DNA of 64,000 nucleotides. Source: Plutella xylostella. Its lineage: Eukaryota > Arthropoda > Insecta > Lepidoptera > Plutellidae. The stretch spans positions 2,926,501 through 2,990,500 of the forward strand of contig NC_063998.1 in the NCBI RefSeq assembly GCF_932276165.1, written 5' to 3'. Of the stretch, positions 20,573 through 33,500 are shown one piece after another (within the stretch, counting starts at the first letter, position 1; each line of letters begins with the position of its first letter). Position numbers and translations under genes: made by a program. The notes under the pieces were generated by a model. It was given only the letters and a program-made list of their open reading frames with translations, ran no database searches and was not told where the DNA came from.

Positions 20573-23136
20573 GGTAAGTGGCAAGTTACGATTCGTTGGC
20601 AAATACATAAATCCACGGTAATAGCAGCTCCAGCATAGCCCCTTCGAGAAATATGGCCGACTTTAATTTAGTTTCTCGGTTTCTACGGATTTAGCGAGAA
20701 AACCCACCGTTTATGGCCCTAAATTCTGGTTACTTTGTAATGTAAGTTCGTTAACTTTAAAAATATTCATGTATAACATGTGGGCAGGTTAAACCTTTGT
20801 AACAGATTAGCAATTAATGGTAGCAAAAGTTTGAAGCTAAAATGAAAGAGTCCTATCCTTATAAATAAACGTAATTTGGCTACACTAGACTGTAGCCATG
20901 ACAAAAATGCTGGTAATGTCTATTGTGATAAAATTATTCATTTATTAAATCTTACATTTACATAACCCAAAACAAACATAAACAAGGGTTTTAGCGTCGC
21001 CGCCGTAAGTACTTTATTGAGAGATCAATCTACATTCTACACCCATATGAAATTGAACTAGATTCGAACTACCCCTGGCTCTGCAGTCAATCGAACACAA
21101 TCAACAATAGGTTCATTCTTATCGGTAGTCATTGTTCTATTCAGACATCTCGCTCTCTCTCATTGTTTTATAGGTCTTATGTCTCCCTTTCACCCTTTGT
21201 TTTACCTCACTGCGTTCGCAAGCTTTGTCATAGAAGAAGCCTCGATCACGTAGGAAGTTGGTGACAAAAAAATAAAATATGAGGTGCCGGTACCACTTAT
21301 CGACCCTTAATGCAAGTCAATTTCAATTTAAATAAAGTTTTTTTTTTATTCAAGAAAACAATTGCATATGAACAAGATTATAAATAACTTATTACTAGTC
21401 AGACTAAGCTTGAGGCTAATAATTTGAATTTGTAAAATTTTATCTCATAGTTCAGTTTTCATAATTTTATTTACAATTAGGTTAGGCTTCATTATTTAAA
21501 TGATAATTAGGTAATATTATTATGAATAAATCTAAATTCTAGACGAAATCTATACTATATAAAAAAAACTTATTACTAAATAAAATTAAAACTAAATAGG
21601 CTACTAACTAAATATTTAAAATAAGTTATGCTTTTTTTAAATAAAAATTAAACATAAATTATTATGTCAAAAAAGATTATACCTTGTAGTTACTTGCTAT
21701 ACCTTGTAGCCTAAAGGTTGTGGAACATAATTTGCAATTAAAATACAATAATAATGTAACTACTTAATTTTAAATCAAAAGCATGAAGTACCTACATTAT
21801 TTTCACGGTAATAACAGACCTTCACCCCCATAGAGGCTTATTTAACAGGAAAGAAATCTGTTTAATGGTCTCTTATCAGTTGTACTGCTATGAACAGCTC
21901 AAAGGATTTGTCTGCAATTTATTGCTTAGCTCTGAGGGGATGGTGAAAAAATGTGCCATGGGATGAACAATAATACGCTAGGGGAATAGTAGGTACATAT
22001 ACTACACAGACGTTTAGGGAAAGCTCAGGCCGATTAAATTTATACCTATATTTTTAATTATCTTCTAGGTTAATTTGTCTTTTATGTACCTACAGTAGTA
22101 CAAAAATTACAAAATAAAGTATTAAGTAATAATAATTCATTGAAATCGTAATTATAAACTCATAATCTTATCTTAGATATTCTTTGAATATCCATCATCT
22201 TAAGCTGGCGCAGAATTGAATCACTAAATTTATTAACAGCAACGGCGTAATTAAATGAATGGTAATGTCACCCCTATTACCCCTCTATTAAAGGGGAGAG
22301 TGGGTCGGCGCAGCCCATGCATTGTTAATGTACTCTCTTGATGCGGTCATGGACAGTAATTTAAAGTTGCTTCAACATTGCTTGAGAAATGGCGCGGGTT
22401 GGATAAGCGAGGCAGCATTTTAGGCCTTCGCTACTTCTGGGGTCTTAAAACCCCTCATAAATTAGGCTGTACGTACTCGGCTGGTCAAACTTTAAACAAC
22501 CTTTTTTAGGTTATGCAGGGTGTTGAAAAAGTGGTAGACTAAGCCCAATGATTTCAGAAGGAATACGCTACTAAAATATATAAGTCAATCAGTAAAACTA
22601 AATGAGTGGCTATCAGGGGGTCATCCTGAACAACTTTTGGAAATACGTACAAAAATGCGCTGCCCATAGTGAAGAAGTCACGTGAAAACTAAATTCTGTA
22701 GAGTATAACAGAAAAAAACAAAGAATTCACAAAAATAGTTTTTAAAACAACTACTTACATTAAATTTAAAAAAAACCTATCAGAGGAGGATCGGGAGAGT
22801 TTTCGAACTACTGAATTTGATAAATCTACCTGCAGTGCTTGAAAACACTAGAAATTCTAAATATCTAGTTGCTTCCTTCTAGTTGATAACTTTTTGAATT
22901 GGTCTGAATTTGCTTTTGAAATTGGTTAATATTAATATTTGATTTTCCGAATAACAAAGTACCAAAAAAGCTTTTACAGTAATAGGTACATAATTTTATA
23001 ACGTCAAGTACACAACACCAAGCATAAACAAACAAGTATTTCGCAAAAGTACTTTACAAAACAAAGGAAAGTACTTAAAATATGGAATTGCGTTAAGTTT
23101 TTATTTTACTTTTCGTAAAAAGAGGTCGTTAGCAGA
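20573..23136. other. non-coding, very AT-rich
   Basis: No gene seen. A CAGGGTGTTGAAAAAGTGG fragment at about 22516 looks like another degraded member of the TA-MITE family. A T-run at 21340-21350 next to TTCAAGAAAACAATTGCATA may be an antisense LINE tail, unproven. Confidence 0.45.
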
Positions 23137-23210
23137 ATCATACAAGCTTTATAAGAAGTATATATTAATATATTAATATTAATATATACTTCTTATAAAG
23201 CTTGTATGAT
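23137..23210. repeat. 74-bp near-perfect palindrome
   Basis: ATCATACAAGCTTTATAAGA at the left is the exact complement of TCTTATAAAGCTTGTATGAT at the right. The centre is alternating TA/AT. There is almost no spacer, so it could extrude as a cruciform. Confidence 0.9.
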
Positions 23211-24777
23211 TATATATTAATCTCGTTTATTTTTTATTTTTTTTTAAATACCAAAGTTTACACGTTTGATTTGAATATAAAAGGTTATGACAGATTTGTT
23301 AAAAATTATCCCCTTAGTCACCCGCACCCCCTTTCGACTTACTATAAAACTTGATACACCCTGTATATAAGTTCCTCATGGAACAAACAAACGGACGGAC
23401 TATAAAGCTATATTTTTTTACGAAAAATATATAAAATACAAAATATGTATATGTATATAATATTAAATATGATTTTTATTACTAGAGAAAATGTTTTTTG
23501 GCACATTACCTAAATGTGTTCTCGTATGTATGATAAAAGCCTAATGTGTTTCAGCGTAACGTTCCCTTTTATATTTCTAAGAGAAATGTTACCCTCTGTG
23601 CGGTTGTCGGGTAAAAATAATTACAGCAATACACATTATCATGTTAGTTATCGTATTACTTATTGTAATAGTTAAACTTTATGAAAATGGACGAACTTTT
23701 TGACAGGATGTTTGTTGTTTAGGTGCGTATAAGCATGATTTGTGTATTTGCTAAGTAGTACTTAACTAAATAACGAATATGTACATTGTACACCTAGGAA
23801 AATGTATTACGGATTGCGTTTTGCTAAGGTTCTTGAAACTCTTACATACTTTAATACAGTTTTTTAATATTCTATACAGTTCCTGTAAAAGGCTTTAGTT
23901 CCCTTATTTCTGCAAGCAAAAACGGGTTAGAATTTGACACAAAAAGCCTCAAACATATTAGAGTTATTTCTTTACCCGTCCAGGTACGGTAGGGTAAGTG
24001 CGTCCAAAGCGGAATTACAAAAAAACTCGACGAGCCTCGCTGCCAATAGCCATCCATCCATCACGGCCGCTTTCACATCTTCACCGCACACCGAGCCAGA
24101 GACTATGAAAAATGCTTTGACTGACATCCATTTATGCCTCGTCACTCTCCACGCTACTGACCACTACTCGTACCTTCACCCTACTACCCGTACGTGAAAA
24201 TTCCTTCCAAACCAATTTCGCTTATGAGGCTGCGGATTTAAGGTTGTTTTTGTTTGCTGTGTTTCGATTGAAATGTTTTTTCGTAGCGTGCTTGTGGCGC
24301 GGCCGGATGATTCGGTTAGTTTGAAGAGTAGTTCTTCGCTCGGCTAAAATGGAGTTAAAACACGAGAGCAATTTTGAGGGTAAATCGCCAACGAGCCGCG
24401 CTTATAATTCGGAGTGCGGTAAATTAACAAAATAGGCCGGTTCGTGCTTTTGTGTCCAGTAATTAAAGCTGTTTGGCATGAATAATTAATGACGAGCCTA
24501 TCTGTTGCAGACAAGGATATTTTTCTTTTAACAGCTTTTGTATTTAGTCATCGATTAATTGCCCGCTTACGTTTTCCAATGAATATGTTCAGTTAAAACG
24601 CAAACATGTCTGCTCTACGCTTTACTTTAATTACAACATGGCATCGCGGTGGCCCGCAAAAGGCCGAGTGGACAGTTTCGTTGCCAAAAAGCGGCCTTTT
24701 TAAAAGGGTATTTACAAATGAGGCGGAATAGCAATGAGTATGTAGGGTTGTGGTCGCGTGACGACGACCGGCCAGCC
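23211..24777. other. non-coding
   Basis: Open frames such as 23934-24197 have no motif. Nothing further recognised. Confidence 0.4.
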
Positions 24778-24778
24778 A

Positions 24779-25075
24779 GGGGGCCACTCTACATAACGGA
24801 AAACTATCTCGTTGTAGTAAACGTGCCGATTGCAACTATTGCAAGACGGCTCTCGTTCGTTTGTTTTTTGTCAGTATACAGGGTGTTGCAAAAAGGGTAT
24901 ACTAAGCCGAAACCAGCATGTGCCAGCAGCACCAACTTTTTACTATGGAGATTGAATATTTTTTTTCGGGAATATTCAAATTCTGATTTCAGTTTCAGGC
25001 TTAGATATACCATGCTGCACATGTAGGTTTCGGCTTAGTATACCCTTTTGGCAACACCCTGTAGAGTGACCCTCC
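24779..25075 (-). mobile_element. GGGTCACT-type repeat, copy 1, interrupted by a MITE
   Basis: The outer repeat starts GGGGCCACTCTAC and ends GAGTGACCCTCC, with the conserved interior ACTCTCGTTCGTTTG shared with 44682-44822. It is split at TA by the element 24879-25061. Compared with the uninterrupted sequence CCAGTTTAGAGTGACC of the 44-kb copy, the TA is duplicated exactly. Confidence 0.8.
24879..25061. mobile_element. 183-bp MITE, CAGGGTGTTGC family
   Basis: The ends CAGGGTGTTGCAAAAAGGGT and their complement (with a one-base change) pair for about 45 bp, through CTAAGCCGAAACC. Flanked by TA at 24877-24878 and 25062-25063. The interior is non-coding. The empty-site comparison proves a TA duplication, so the family is Tc1/mariner-type. 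Confidence 0.9.
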
Positions 25076-27375
25076 AGGGTCGTGGGCATGCCATCATGGA
25101 CATGCTTTAGCGAAATGTGTTTGGCGAATTTAGAAATGGTCCGCAATATTACTTGGACCATGTAGGTATATTGTTACTATATGGTTGCTATATTGTAAGG
25201 ACCTCTCCCATTTTGCTAGATTATGTTCGTAAAATATCTGTAAAGTATCGCGAATAAATAAAAAAATAAAATCTATTGAATTCTACGTTGCAATAGAAAA
25301 CTTCATACTCAAGCTTACAGCTTTTCGACAACTTAGTAAACACTAAAAGAATTGTTATTCAAAGCTGTGTAACAATATTGAACACAGCAGTAGCCAAAAT
25401 ATTTCCATGAACTATTATTATAAAAAATAGCTTGCCCCAAAAAAGAAATGTAAAATTTATGGCGGCCGGAAAAATAAGACCATTCTCTAATGGCAGGCAG
25501 CTCAATAAAATTCCTTATTATACCTACTCTACCTTTCTCACACTTATAAATTATTTCACACGGCCCGCCGACCGTAATTCCTTAAATAATTAAACAAAAT
25601 CAGGATAAAAACAGCAGAAATTAGCAAAAAGGGTGAAGTCGCGTGATACGGTCGAAGGGTGCGCCGCAGGGTCACACACACGATGTTATCTAAATCACAT
25701 GTTTGATGCTTGATACCACGCGATTTTGCTATTTTGTGCACATTTAAAGCTGTTCCATTGAGTTGCCTAAAGCGGTTTCGTAAAACTTTTATAGGTTAAG
25801 GGTGGACTTTTATCAGTAAACTCACTAAAGGCAGGTTACTATAAAATTGCATTTGTTACAACTATCCATAGTAAAGCCACCTCAACCAAACCATTGTTTT
25901 CCCAAATTTCAGAGTTTCTCTCATAAAGTTGTTCACGTATATTATCCATAAGTTGTTTCACTATTTTACCGTAAACTAAACAGCGATAAATCCCAGGCCT
26001 CGACCAGTTTCCCTTAGAAGCCGACACCGGCTGGCTCATCAGAATGCAAATAGGGTGAATTGCACACATGTGACACATCCCCTCTTGTTCCAGGTGAGTG
26101 ACTCAATCTGGGTGTGCCGGCAACTGGTGCACTCACCCTAGCTGCAAACAATGTAGGGTGACAACACAGGTATTTATTTGTTTAAGGTTTTTTCTAGCGG
26201 AACATACACGTGACGTTACAGTTTGAAGCTGAAAAATCTATCTGAAGTTTTTTAGCAGCTTCTGTTCTTCTCTGCTACACGATAGTTTAAAAAAAAACTT
26301 TTTAAAAATCTAGTACTAAGCGTTTTGCAGGTACCAGGCATCTTAAAAAATTCAATTACAAAATATGGCACTGAAGCTTCCCAAAACGTTAGTTTTAACA
26401 AAATTATGGACCAAAATGTGTCCTCACTAATTTCAGTAGTAGCCAACAGTTTTCCCGTCTCTCAGGAAGGAAGCTTGAAGGGAACAGCTTAAAATGCCTT
26501 TTAACTGCTCTCAGTTTAACTCACTTAGCACCTTGAGGATGCAACAGTGGATTAACTTTGAACTATCCCCTGAGGGGAGAAAAGGGGCTTCTTTATGACG
26601 AAGTTTTTTTTTGTATCTTGTGTATAGGTATCAGTTATTTGTGATTGATAAGTATATGTTCATGATATTATTATGCTTTCTGCACATAAAGTTATCAATA
26701 TTTCGTTGTTTGTGACATGATTGTAATAGTTAAAATTAAAATGATATGATAGTAACTGATATTATGAGACAACTTAAACTAGCAGTCAACTGTTCAAGTG
26801 CACTTATATTACAGGCATGCCTATGTAGTTACAAGCTAAAAGCATATTAAAACCTGAGTATTATACAAAACGAGCTTCGACTCTCCGATATATTCATAAA
26901 TTGTCTGAAATACTAGTGAGATATAAAGCTGCACGTACATTGGTGCGGTTATAACCGATCCGATTGGATGCTACGTCAACGTCCGTCGTTTCGTTCGAAA
27001 ACTCCCAAATTGCATCGGATTTTTGTTCCATTTTCAACGGGCCTCGTTCAGGATCGGTCCGCACTCCGGACGCTAATTGCTTGCAATCGATTGCGTTTTA
27101 ATGTGTTTCTGCTCGTGACGTTTCTGGACGGGTTTTTTTACGTAGTTACCATTGGGCACGCGGCTTTATGGTAGTGTATGATTGATGTAACGACGCGGAC
27201 CGCCCGTTCGTGAAATGGCTAGGAAATAAAGATTTGCGCCGTCTATTGGATTTGCGCATATTGAAATTGGTTGTTTTTAGTTTCTTTTGTGTAAATAGCA
27301 AATGTTTATTGTGTGGATGTCTTATTAATGCAGAGGAATAGTACTTGAGATAAAAAGAGAGTATAATAAAGAATA
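25076..27375. other. non-coding
   Basis: No gene recognised. Short open frames (25556-25741 minus, 25839-26078 minus, 26968-27174) have no motif or splice support. Confidence 0.4.
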
Positions 27376-27677
27376 TCTATCTATCTATGACGACGACCGA
27401 ATGGCGTAGTGGTTAGTGACCCTGACTACTGAGCCGATGGTCCCGGGTTCGATTCCCGGCTGGGGCAGATATTTGTTTAAACACAGATATTTGTTCTCGG
27501 GTCTTGGATGTGCCCGTAAAATGGCAATAGGCCCGCCCCCTATTACATTGGGACTAACATACACTCTGGCGAAAAGTGGGTGCAGCAATGTACCTCTGCC
27601 TACCCCGCAAGGGAGTACATTAGTACAAGGCGTGAGTGCGTGTTTTTTTTTTTTTTTTTTCTATCTATCTATCTATA
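27375..27677. repeat. CTAT microsatellite split by the SINE
   Basis: Four units of TATC/CTAT precede the SINE and four to five follow it. Confidence 0.75.
27391..27659 (+). mobile_element. tRNA-derived SINE, type 1 tail
   Basis: The head has a Pol III box A TGGCGTAGTGG (27402-27412) and box B GGTTCGATTCC (27446-27456), spaced as in a tRNA. The body contains ACTCTGGCGAAAAGTGGGTG, CACCTCTGCC-like and CCCGCAAGGGAGTACATTAG, and ends with GTGCGTG plus a T-run. A CTAT microsatellite lies on both sides (27375-27389 and 27660-27677), so it inserted in a microsatellite or duplicated part of it. Confidence 0.85.
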
Positions 27678-27679
27678 AT

Positions 27680-28351
27680 CCACCGATCGTTGCAATAAAT
27701 GGTACCTACCTTTTTTAGACAGTGAAATAGAAGCTTGGTGGAAATCGTCCGATTAGAAGACCTCCTGAGGGTGTACAATTATTTTGGCACGCCAGTATAG
27801 ATTTATAATTATTTTTGGGCTGTGGCTTTGACTTATTTATAAGGCAAGCAATTTAAAAATGCACCCTCTGTGATTTTCTGTGCAAATATTCCCCTCCCCC
27901 TAAAACAAGATACAGATCAAAGGACAATCTCAAACACCTTTTACCCTTTCCAGTCCTCCTACAAAATATTATTTTAATGACATTTAAAAAAATAACCATT
28001 TTTAACGAAAACGGGAAATGGAAATTTAGTTTTTCGATTTTTTTATACTAAGTAAACACGTATAGAGGGTGTTTAAAGTAATATGAAAAGCATTTGCCCT
28101 GTGAGTCACCTCACCTCCTTTCGGCTTACTAGGTATACCATTTTTGCAACATGCTGTATAATTTAATATATGTACTAGTAATGTTTATTTATTTAAAAGT
28201 AAACATATTATAACGTAATTATTATTGACTATAAGTAAATAATTTAAACTAAACTATAAAGAAAATGCTGGCCAGATCGCCGCCGCTGTCGGGTAGCGTA
28301 CCGAAGATGCTCGCTGGCCACGTTACCTCGCTGTAACCTTTTATACTTAAA
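27680..28351. other. non-coding
   Basis: Nothing recognised except GC-richer sequence at 28265-28340 (GCTGGCCAGATCGCCGCCGC), which looks like a short fragment of unknown origin. Confidence 0.35.
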
Positions 28352-28363
28352 TGATGATATGTA

Positions 28364-28476
28364 AATATGTATGATGTCTAACATAACACTCTGGCGAAAA
28401 GTGGGTGCAGCAATGCACCTCTGCCTACCCCGCAGGGGAGTACATTAGTACAAGGCGTGAGTGCGTGTGTTGTGTG
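28364..28476 (+). mobile_element. 5'-truncated SINE, type 1 tail
   Basis: Contains the body of the 27.4-kb SINE from ACTCTGGCGAAAAGTGGGTG to GGCGTGAGTGCGTG, without the tRNA head. TGATGATATGTA at 28352-28363 and 28477-28488 is a 12-bp target duplication. Confidence 0.75.
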
Positions 28477-28489
28477 TGATGATATGTAT

Positions 28490-30438
28490 AATCTATAATT
28501 CATTCGTCTTATTCAGTCACCGGAGTTGAAAAATAAATCGCGCTACTGAATCAATCAGTGCACCAAGTATATGCCACGAAACCTTATAAAGTATGACTAA
28601 CCCAACTTTTAGTATTCCCTATCATATTCTATGAGTCACTGCTCGCCCCATTTGTAGGGCAAGCACGGGGAATACCTGGATAATCAATACCAGTATTAGA
28701 TGTGTCAGTATGGCTGCGCTACTAGGGGTATTACTTAGCATAACTAAACAATTCGAGTTTGAATAAAATAGAGTGAGAACAAAAATGGTAGAACATTAAC
28801 AAGAAAGCAAAACTGGGACTGTTCTTCATCGCTGCCGCTGTATGATGGGTAGGAAAATATCTAAGAAACGGTATGCTCATACATAATCTATTAATCTAAA
28901 TACTTAAGAAAGAACCGCCCCCCATTTAGGATAAATCAAATAATGTTGTACAACTCACAAACCTCATCCCTATAACATGACGAGTAACTGAGTTCTGGCT
29001 TTTTAAAGGCGGTATTCATGACACTTTATTAACACTCGCCACCAGCAGACGAGGTGGTAATTCCTCCACTTTATTGGAATAGAAAACTCTGAAAGAAATT
29101 TAGGTAGGTATCTAATTTAGATGGTAAAGGGACTTTAGGATGAATTGTCAAAATATATTGAAATTTTTAAAGATATTCATATAATTTATGGCATTTAACT
29201 AGATACCAACAGTAGCAGTAAAAAATAGTTTAAGCTAAATTAGTCTAGCTGCACATGAGTAGGTATGTTATGTATAAATAAATATATATCATACAGCTTC
29301 AAACCGAACACTTCCCTATTTCAAATTCAGCTTTTGAGTTTTTTCCGGATGCACCGTAAGCAAACCAAGGGTGTACACGTACAGGTACCCTGTACAACAA
29401 CAACAAATTATGTATTTAAATCAATGGGTAAATTGAGTGCTAAATAGAAGACCTGATAACTAAATAAATAATAATTAACCAAATGATAAAAAAATAAAAG
29501 AACTTTAACTTTAATCAGGAAAGTTTCCTGAAAAAAAAATATCACAATTTAAATATTTCATTTAGAATGTGGCAAAAAGTCAAAAGTGGGTCACACAACT
29601 CTGAAAAGTATAAATTATTACAAAAGAAAACTCTACACAAAGCTAGATGGTCAGATGACTTTGTAGTATAGTTGTTCAATTTCCTCATTTCCAAGAATCG
29701 TATAGCGAAAGTTATTCAAAACGTCGATTTGTGTGGCTTCTTTTCAGTTACACCACCTACACCCTACAATTCCATACCCTACTTACTGAAAACCTGTATA
29801 ATTTTACTTATTTTTGTTTCAACTTACATCTCTAACTACTTCCAATAGCACCCTTACCGTGATCGCCATAGCCTAGACATAGACATGGTTCACCCTGTAT
29901 ATAATACAGTAGGTAGACTAGAGCTATGTCTATGTATGTATGTATGTATGTATGTAGTTAGCCTGCTCCGGTCGGACCGTGTGTGGATGGCAGTTTGACA
30001 GTTCGTTTGCGGGTAGTTTTAGAATACACCCGTATAATGTAGTACCTATAATACTTTGTTAAAGTACGCTAGAAAGAGTACAAGCAACGGAACAATATTT
30101 TTAATAAATTAAAATAAAAAATAAACTATTCAGAAATAAAATTATTTGATAAGTACTGTATTTGTGGTAAGTGGTCGACCATATATTGCTCGTGTGTTCC
30201 ATCCCCAATGAACCCTGAAAAGAGCGCCAAAAATAATATCTTGGCATGTGTACTCAAGACCACGTCATACCTACTAAAATTTCAGTCCAAAAAATTCTAA
30301 ACAAAGCCTTTGTCTCCAGCAGTTACGGTTATTATAGCGTGCTATGTATGTTTGCGAGTACATAAGTGGGTTATGTGTGACTGTATGTGTTTAAATATGC
30401 ACATGAACTCCAGTTTTTGTTCAGCAAGAAATGTATGG
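28490..30438. other. non-coding with a TATG microsatellite
   Basis: About six TATG units lie at 29933-29956. Nothing else recognised. Confidence 0.45.
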
Positions 30439-30440
30439 TA

Positions 30441-30521
30441 CAGTAAGGGGCAGAGAAACCTGACCCCCCTCAGAAGCATTGTTACTATGAAAGGGGGGTC
30501 AGGTTTCTCTGCACCTGACCG
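30441..30521. mobile_element. 81-bp MITE, CAGTAAGGGGCAGAGAAACC family
   Basis: The left end CAGTAAGGGGCAGAGAAACC is mirrored by GGTTTCTCTGCACCTGACCG on the right. Flanked by TA at 30439-30440 and 30522-30523. A diverged copy lies at 57596-57674. Confidence 0.8.
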
Positions 30522-30523
30522 TA

Positions 30524-33500
30524 CAGTTGGGGGAAACTCTGAAGGCTTTGTTCCATTCTTAATACGCTTGGCATAAGAGTTATGTTTGAATATCATAGAT
30601 GTTGAAGGTTAGTTGAGAGTTACTGTGGTAGGCTAGCGTGTGTACTGCAGTTTATCGTCCCACGAACGAAGTAGCGAAAGAAGTTGATTCACATATTCAC
30701 ATTATACTTACCTTTGTATTTGGAAATTTTGATTTAAATAAATACATAGTCAGAAGGGTCTCTACTCTAGTTTATGAAAAACTGATTCCTCGATTTCAGG
30801 ACAGCTCTCGTCCTTTCTTTTTTGTAATGTTATACATGACCCTACTGATACTTACAAAATACTTACTTACTTATAAATAATATTTTATGGGACGTCTTGC
30901 ACTAATAATATTCTCTATCTAGATACATATGTGGACGGCGGGTTAATTAGTTTTTCACGAATCGCGAGTTTCGGATACATTTTCACGAATCTTATTGTAC
31001 CTCGAGTCCCAATGTAATTGCGCCATTTAACTGAAAAATATTTTCAAGCAGATTAATATCTATCTGAAACAGTTTGAGTTACTGCGTCAACTCACGCCAT
31101 TTCAGAATTTAATCCCCATTTCTAAGGCCAGTAATAACTCAACATCGTTATAAAGTGGATCATCTAGCTGCAGTAGGATCGTATTGTCATTCGGTACCCG
31201 ATTTTGAGAACTTCGACGCCGCAAAATGATTGGTTTTGTTTTGTTTTCGTCTCGGAACCCATGAAGAGGTAAATGAACTCTAAACCATCTGTACTTATGT
31301 ACCTACATATATGTATACCTAGCAATAATTTTATTTTTCTCTATCAGCATTCAGCAATCCACTAGGCTTACCCAAAATAATAAAGTTAAATCAATCAATA
31401 GCAGAGCTAAACTCTATTCTTCAGAAGCATTAGCGAAAAGCCAAATAAAATAGGATCGATCGTGAATCTTTCAATAAAAGTAAACACACAAAGGCAACTC
31501 CTGAATGCGGCATTCAACACAAAGCGACCTTTCTCAACCTGACTGTTCGAAGGAGGTCAAAAGCAAAACATTCAAATCGAGTGACATTCCTTTTTCGAAA
31601 CGCGTTTGAATCAGGAATATAAATTAAGGAGTCTACGCACGTTCTAACCGCGGTGTCGGGCGGTCGGGTGGTCGGGTGGTCGGGCGTCCCGCACTGCAGA
31701 TCCGACCGTCGCGTCTGACTCAGCCTATTTCCAAAGAGAATATAAGCACTTTACGTTGACTGTTTTCGGCCAGTTTCGATTTGGCGGCAGAATCGAAGGC
31801 GAATTCAAAAAAGGAATAACTTTTTTATTGGCTGTGAAATGAAATGAAATGGATTTCATAGAAGTAAAAATATCAAATGATTCCGAAATACAACTGTACT
31901 TATCTCGTAATCGTTGTTTTAATTTGATATTATAGCAAAACACTAATGAATGTCATGAAACACACCACGTCATGTTGACATAATGCTGACGGCCCACAAG
32001 ATGGCGGTGTCGGACAAATTAAATTCCTGTCATGAAATAATATGCAGGCTGCATCCGTGTCCGTCGCCCAAACATGAGACATTGCCTTTAGTTGTTATGT
32101 ACTTGTACAAAGATGTCGGTTCTGAAGGCACAAAATTAATTTCAGCGATGATCATACGTACCCGGCAATACACTTCTGTTTGCCACTTTTACTAATAGGT
32201 AAATTGTGTAAAGGATCAAATAATTATCATGAAAACTGAACTTCAGCTCTACAAGAAACAGATTCTAGTTTTTACGTGACCAAACTTTCGCATTCCGACA
32301 AAAACCGTGATCCTCTCACGTATTTTCCGACTAAAAAAACAAGTAACATCATCAACCTCTAGACCCTTCATACATTTCCTTCCCACGAATGGTCCAACAG
32401 CATCGGGTCAGTGACCCAAAGCAAAGCCTTAAGGGCGTAGGGATCAGTGGCCTAGGCGTGGGTATTCATGTCTACTTGTGTTCAGCTCGGCTGTCTGAAA
32501 CGAAACAGCTGTTGCTTCAGACATTAAGGTCGTTTACTTGTGCTTGTCTGTAATTTGCAAAAAGTGTTTTCGGTTTTTATTTTGGCGTAAGTGACTATCA
32601 CATTATTTTCCCTTGAGAGAGGTTTCCTTATTGCGTGGCGTGGTTTAGGGAAATTAGGTTTAGCGAGCTGTTGAAATAAATGTCTAATGTTAGGCTGCGT
32701 CTGCAATCAAATTGAAATTCAGCGTTTATAGAGGGTGTTGTGATGACTATGGTGTGGTTACACCTTTTCAAAGAGCTGTCAGTAGTTCCATTTACTTTTT
32801 CATTGCTGTAGAATCCTCTAGAACAATGACAGCTTTATCAGTGATCTACCCAACAGAAGAACAAAACCCATTGATACAATTTCGCCCAGTATAATAAAGA
32901 TTGTTGTTGAGGAGCCTAGAAAGTTCTGTCGGAACAGCCAGTTTTCTTTCTTTATAGTCGCATTTCAGGCATAACGCGTTATTCGCGGACTTTGCAAAAC
33001 ACTGCCATAAAGGAGAGTTCTTGTTTAGTTGCCAATTTGTACCGCAATGCAGTGTTCTTCTTGGCCTCCAAATTAATTCGGATAATGCTTATATCTACTA
33101 GTGACCCGGATAAAGAATTGTCGATATTGGGTCACCGGCTTTAATGTCCGCCAGATAACGGGAGCCTCTAGGGATATTTTATTTTGGTTAGACGAGATAC
33201 CTGCTCGGAAACCGTATAGCTCTATTGAGTAAAGTTGGAATTGAATTATGGCTACAGGCGGTAGGAAAGAGTCTCCGCGACTTCCGCAAGTGACGTATCA
33301 ACGTATCAGTAAAGTATTAAAAGCTGACTGTCTAATTAGAGCTGTGTTTGTGACCGTAATAGAAGGGAGTATAGGGCAGACAGAGGGGCAATGTTGCTCC
33401 AGCCATGTTCACAGGTTATTTGATGGTGTTTTCACTGTAACAGTGGCTATTACTTGTAATCCCAAACCCGTTGGTTTGTACACTTTTTTTTGTTGTGCGT

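Noticed and set aside
27446..27456. Possible real tRNA gene, because of boxes A and B
   Set aside because: The tRNA-like part is followed by a SINE body and T-run, and a second head copy at 48485 has a different body; an intact acceptor stem is not visible.
31980..32195. Possible first exon with signal peptide for Appl
   Set aside because: The 70-codon frame has no hydrophobic leader and no donor in phase 0 to match exon 54290.
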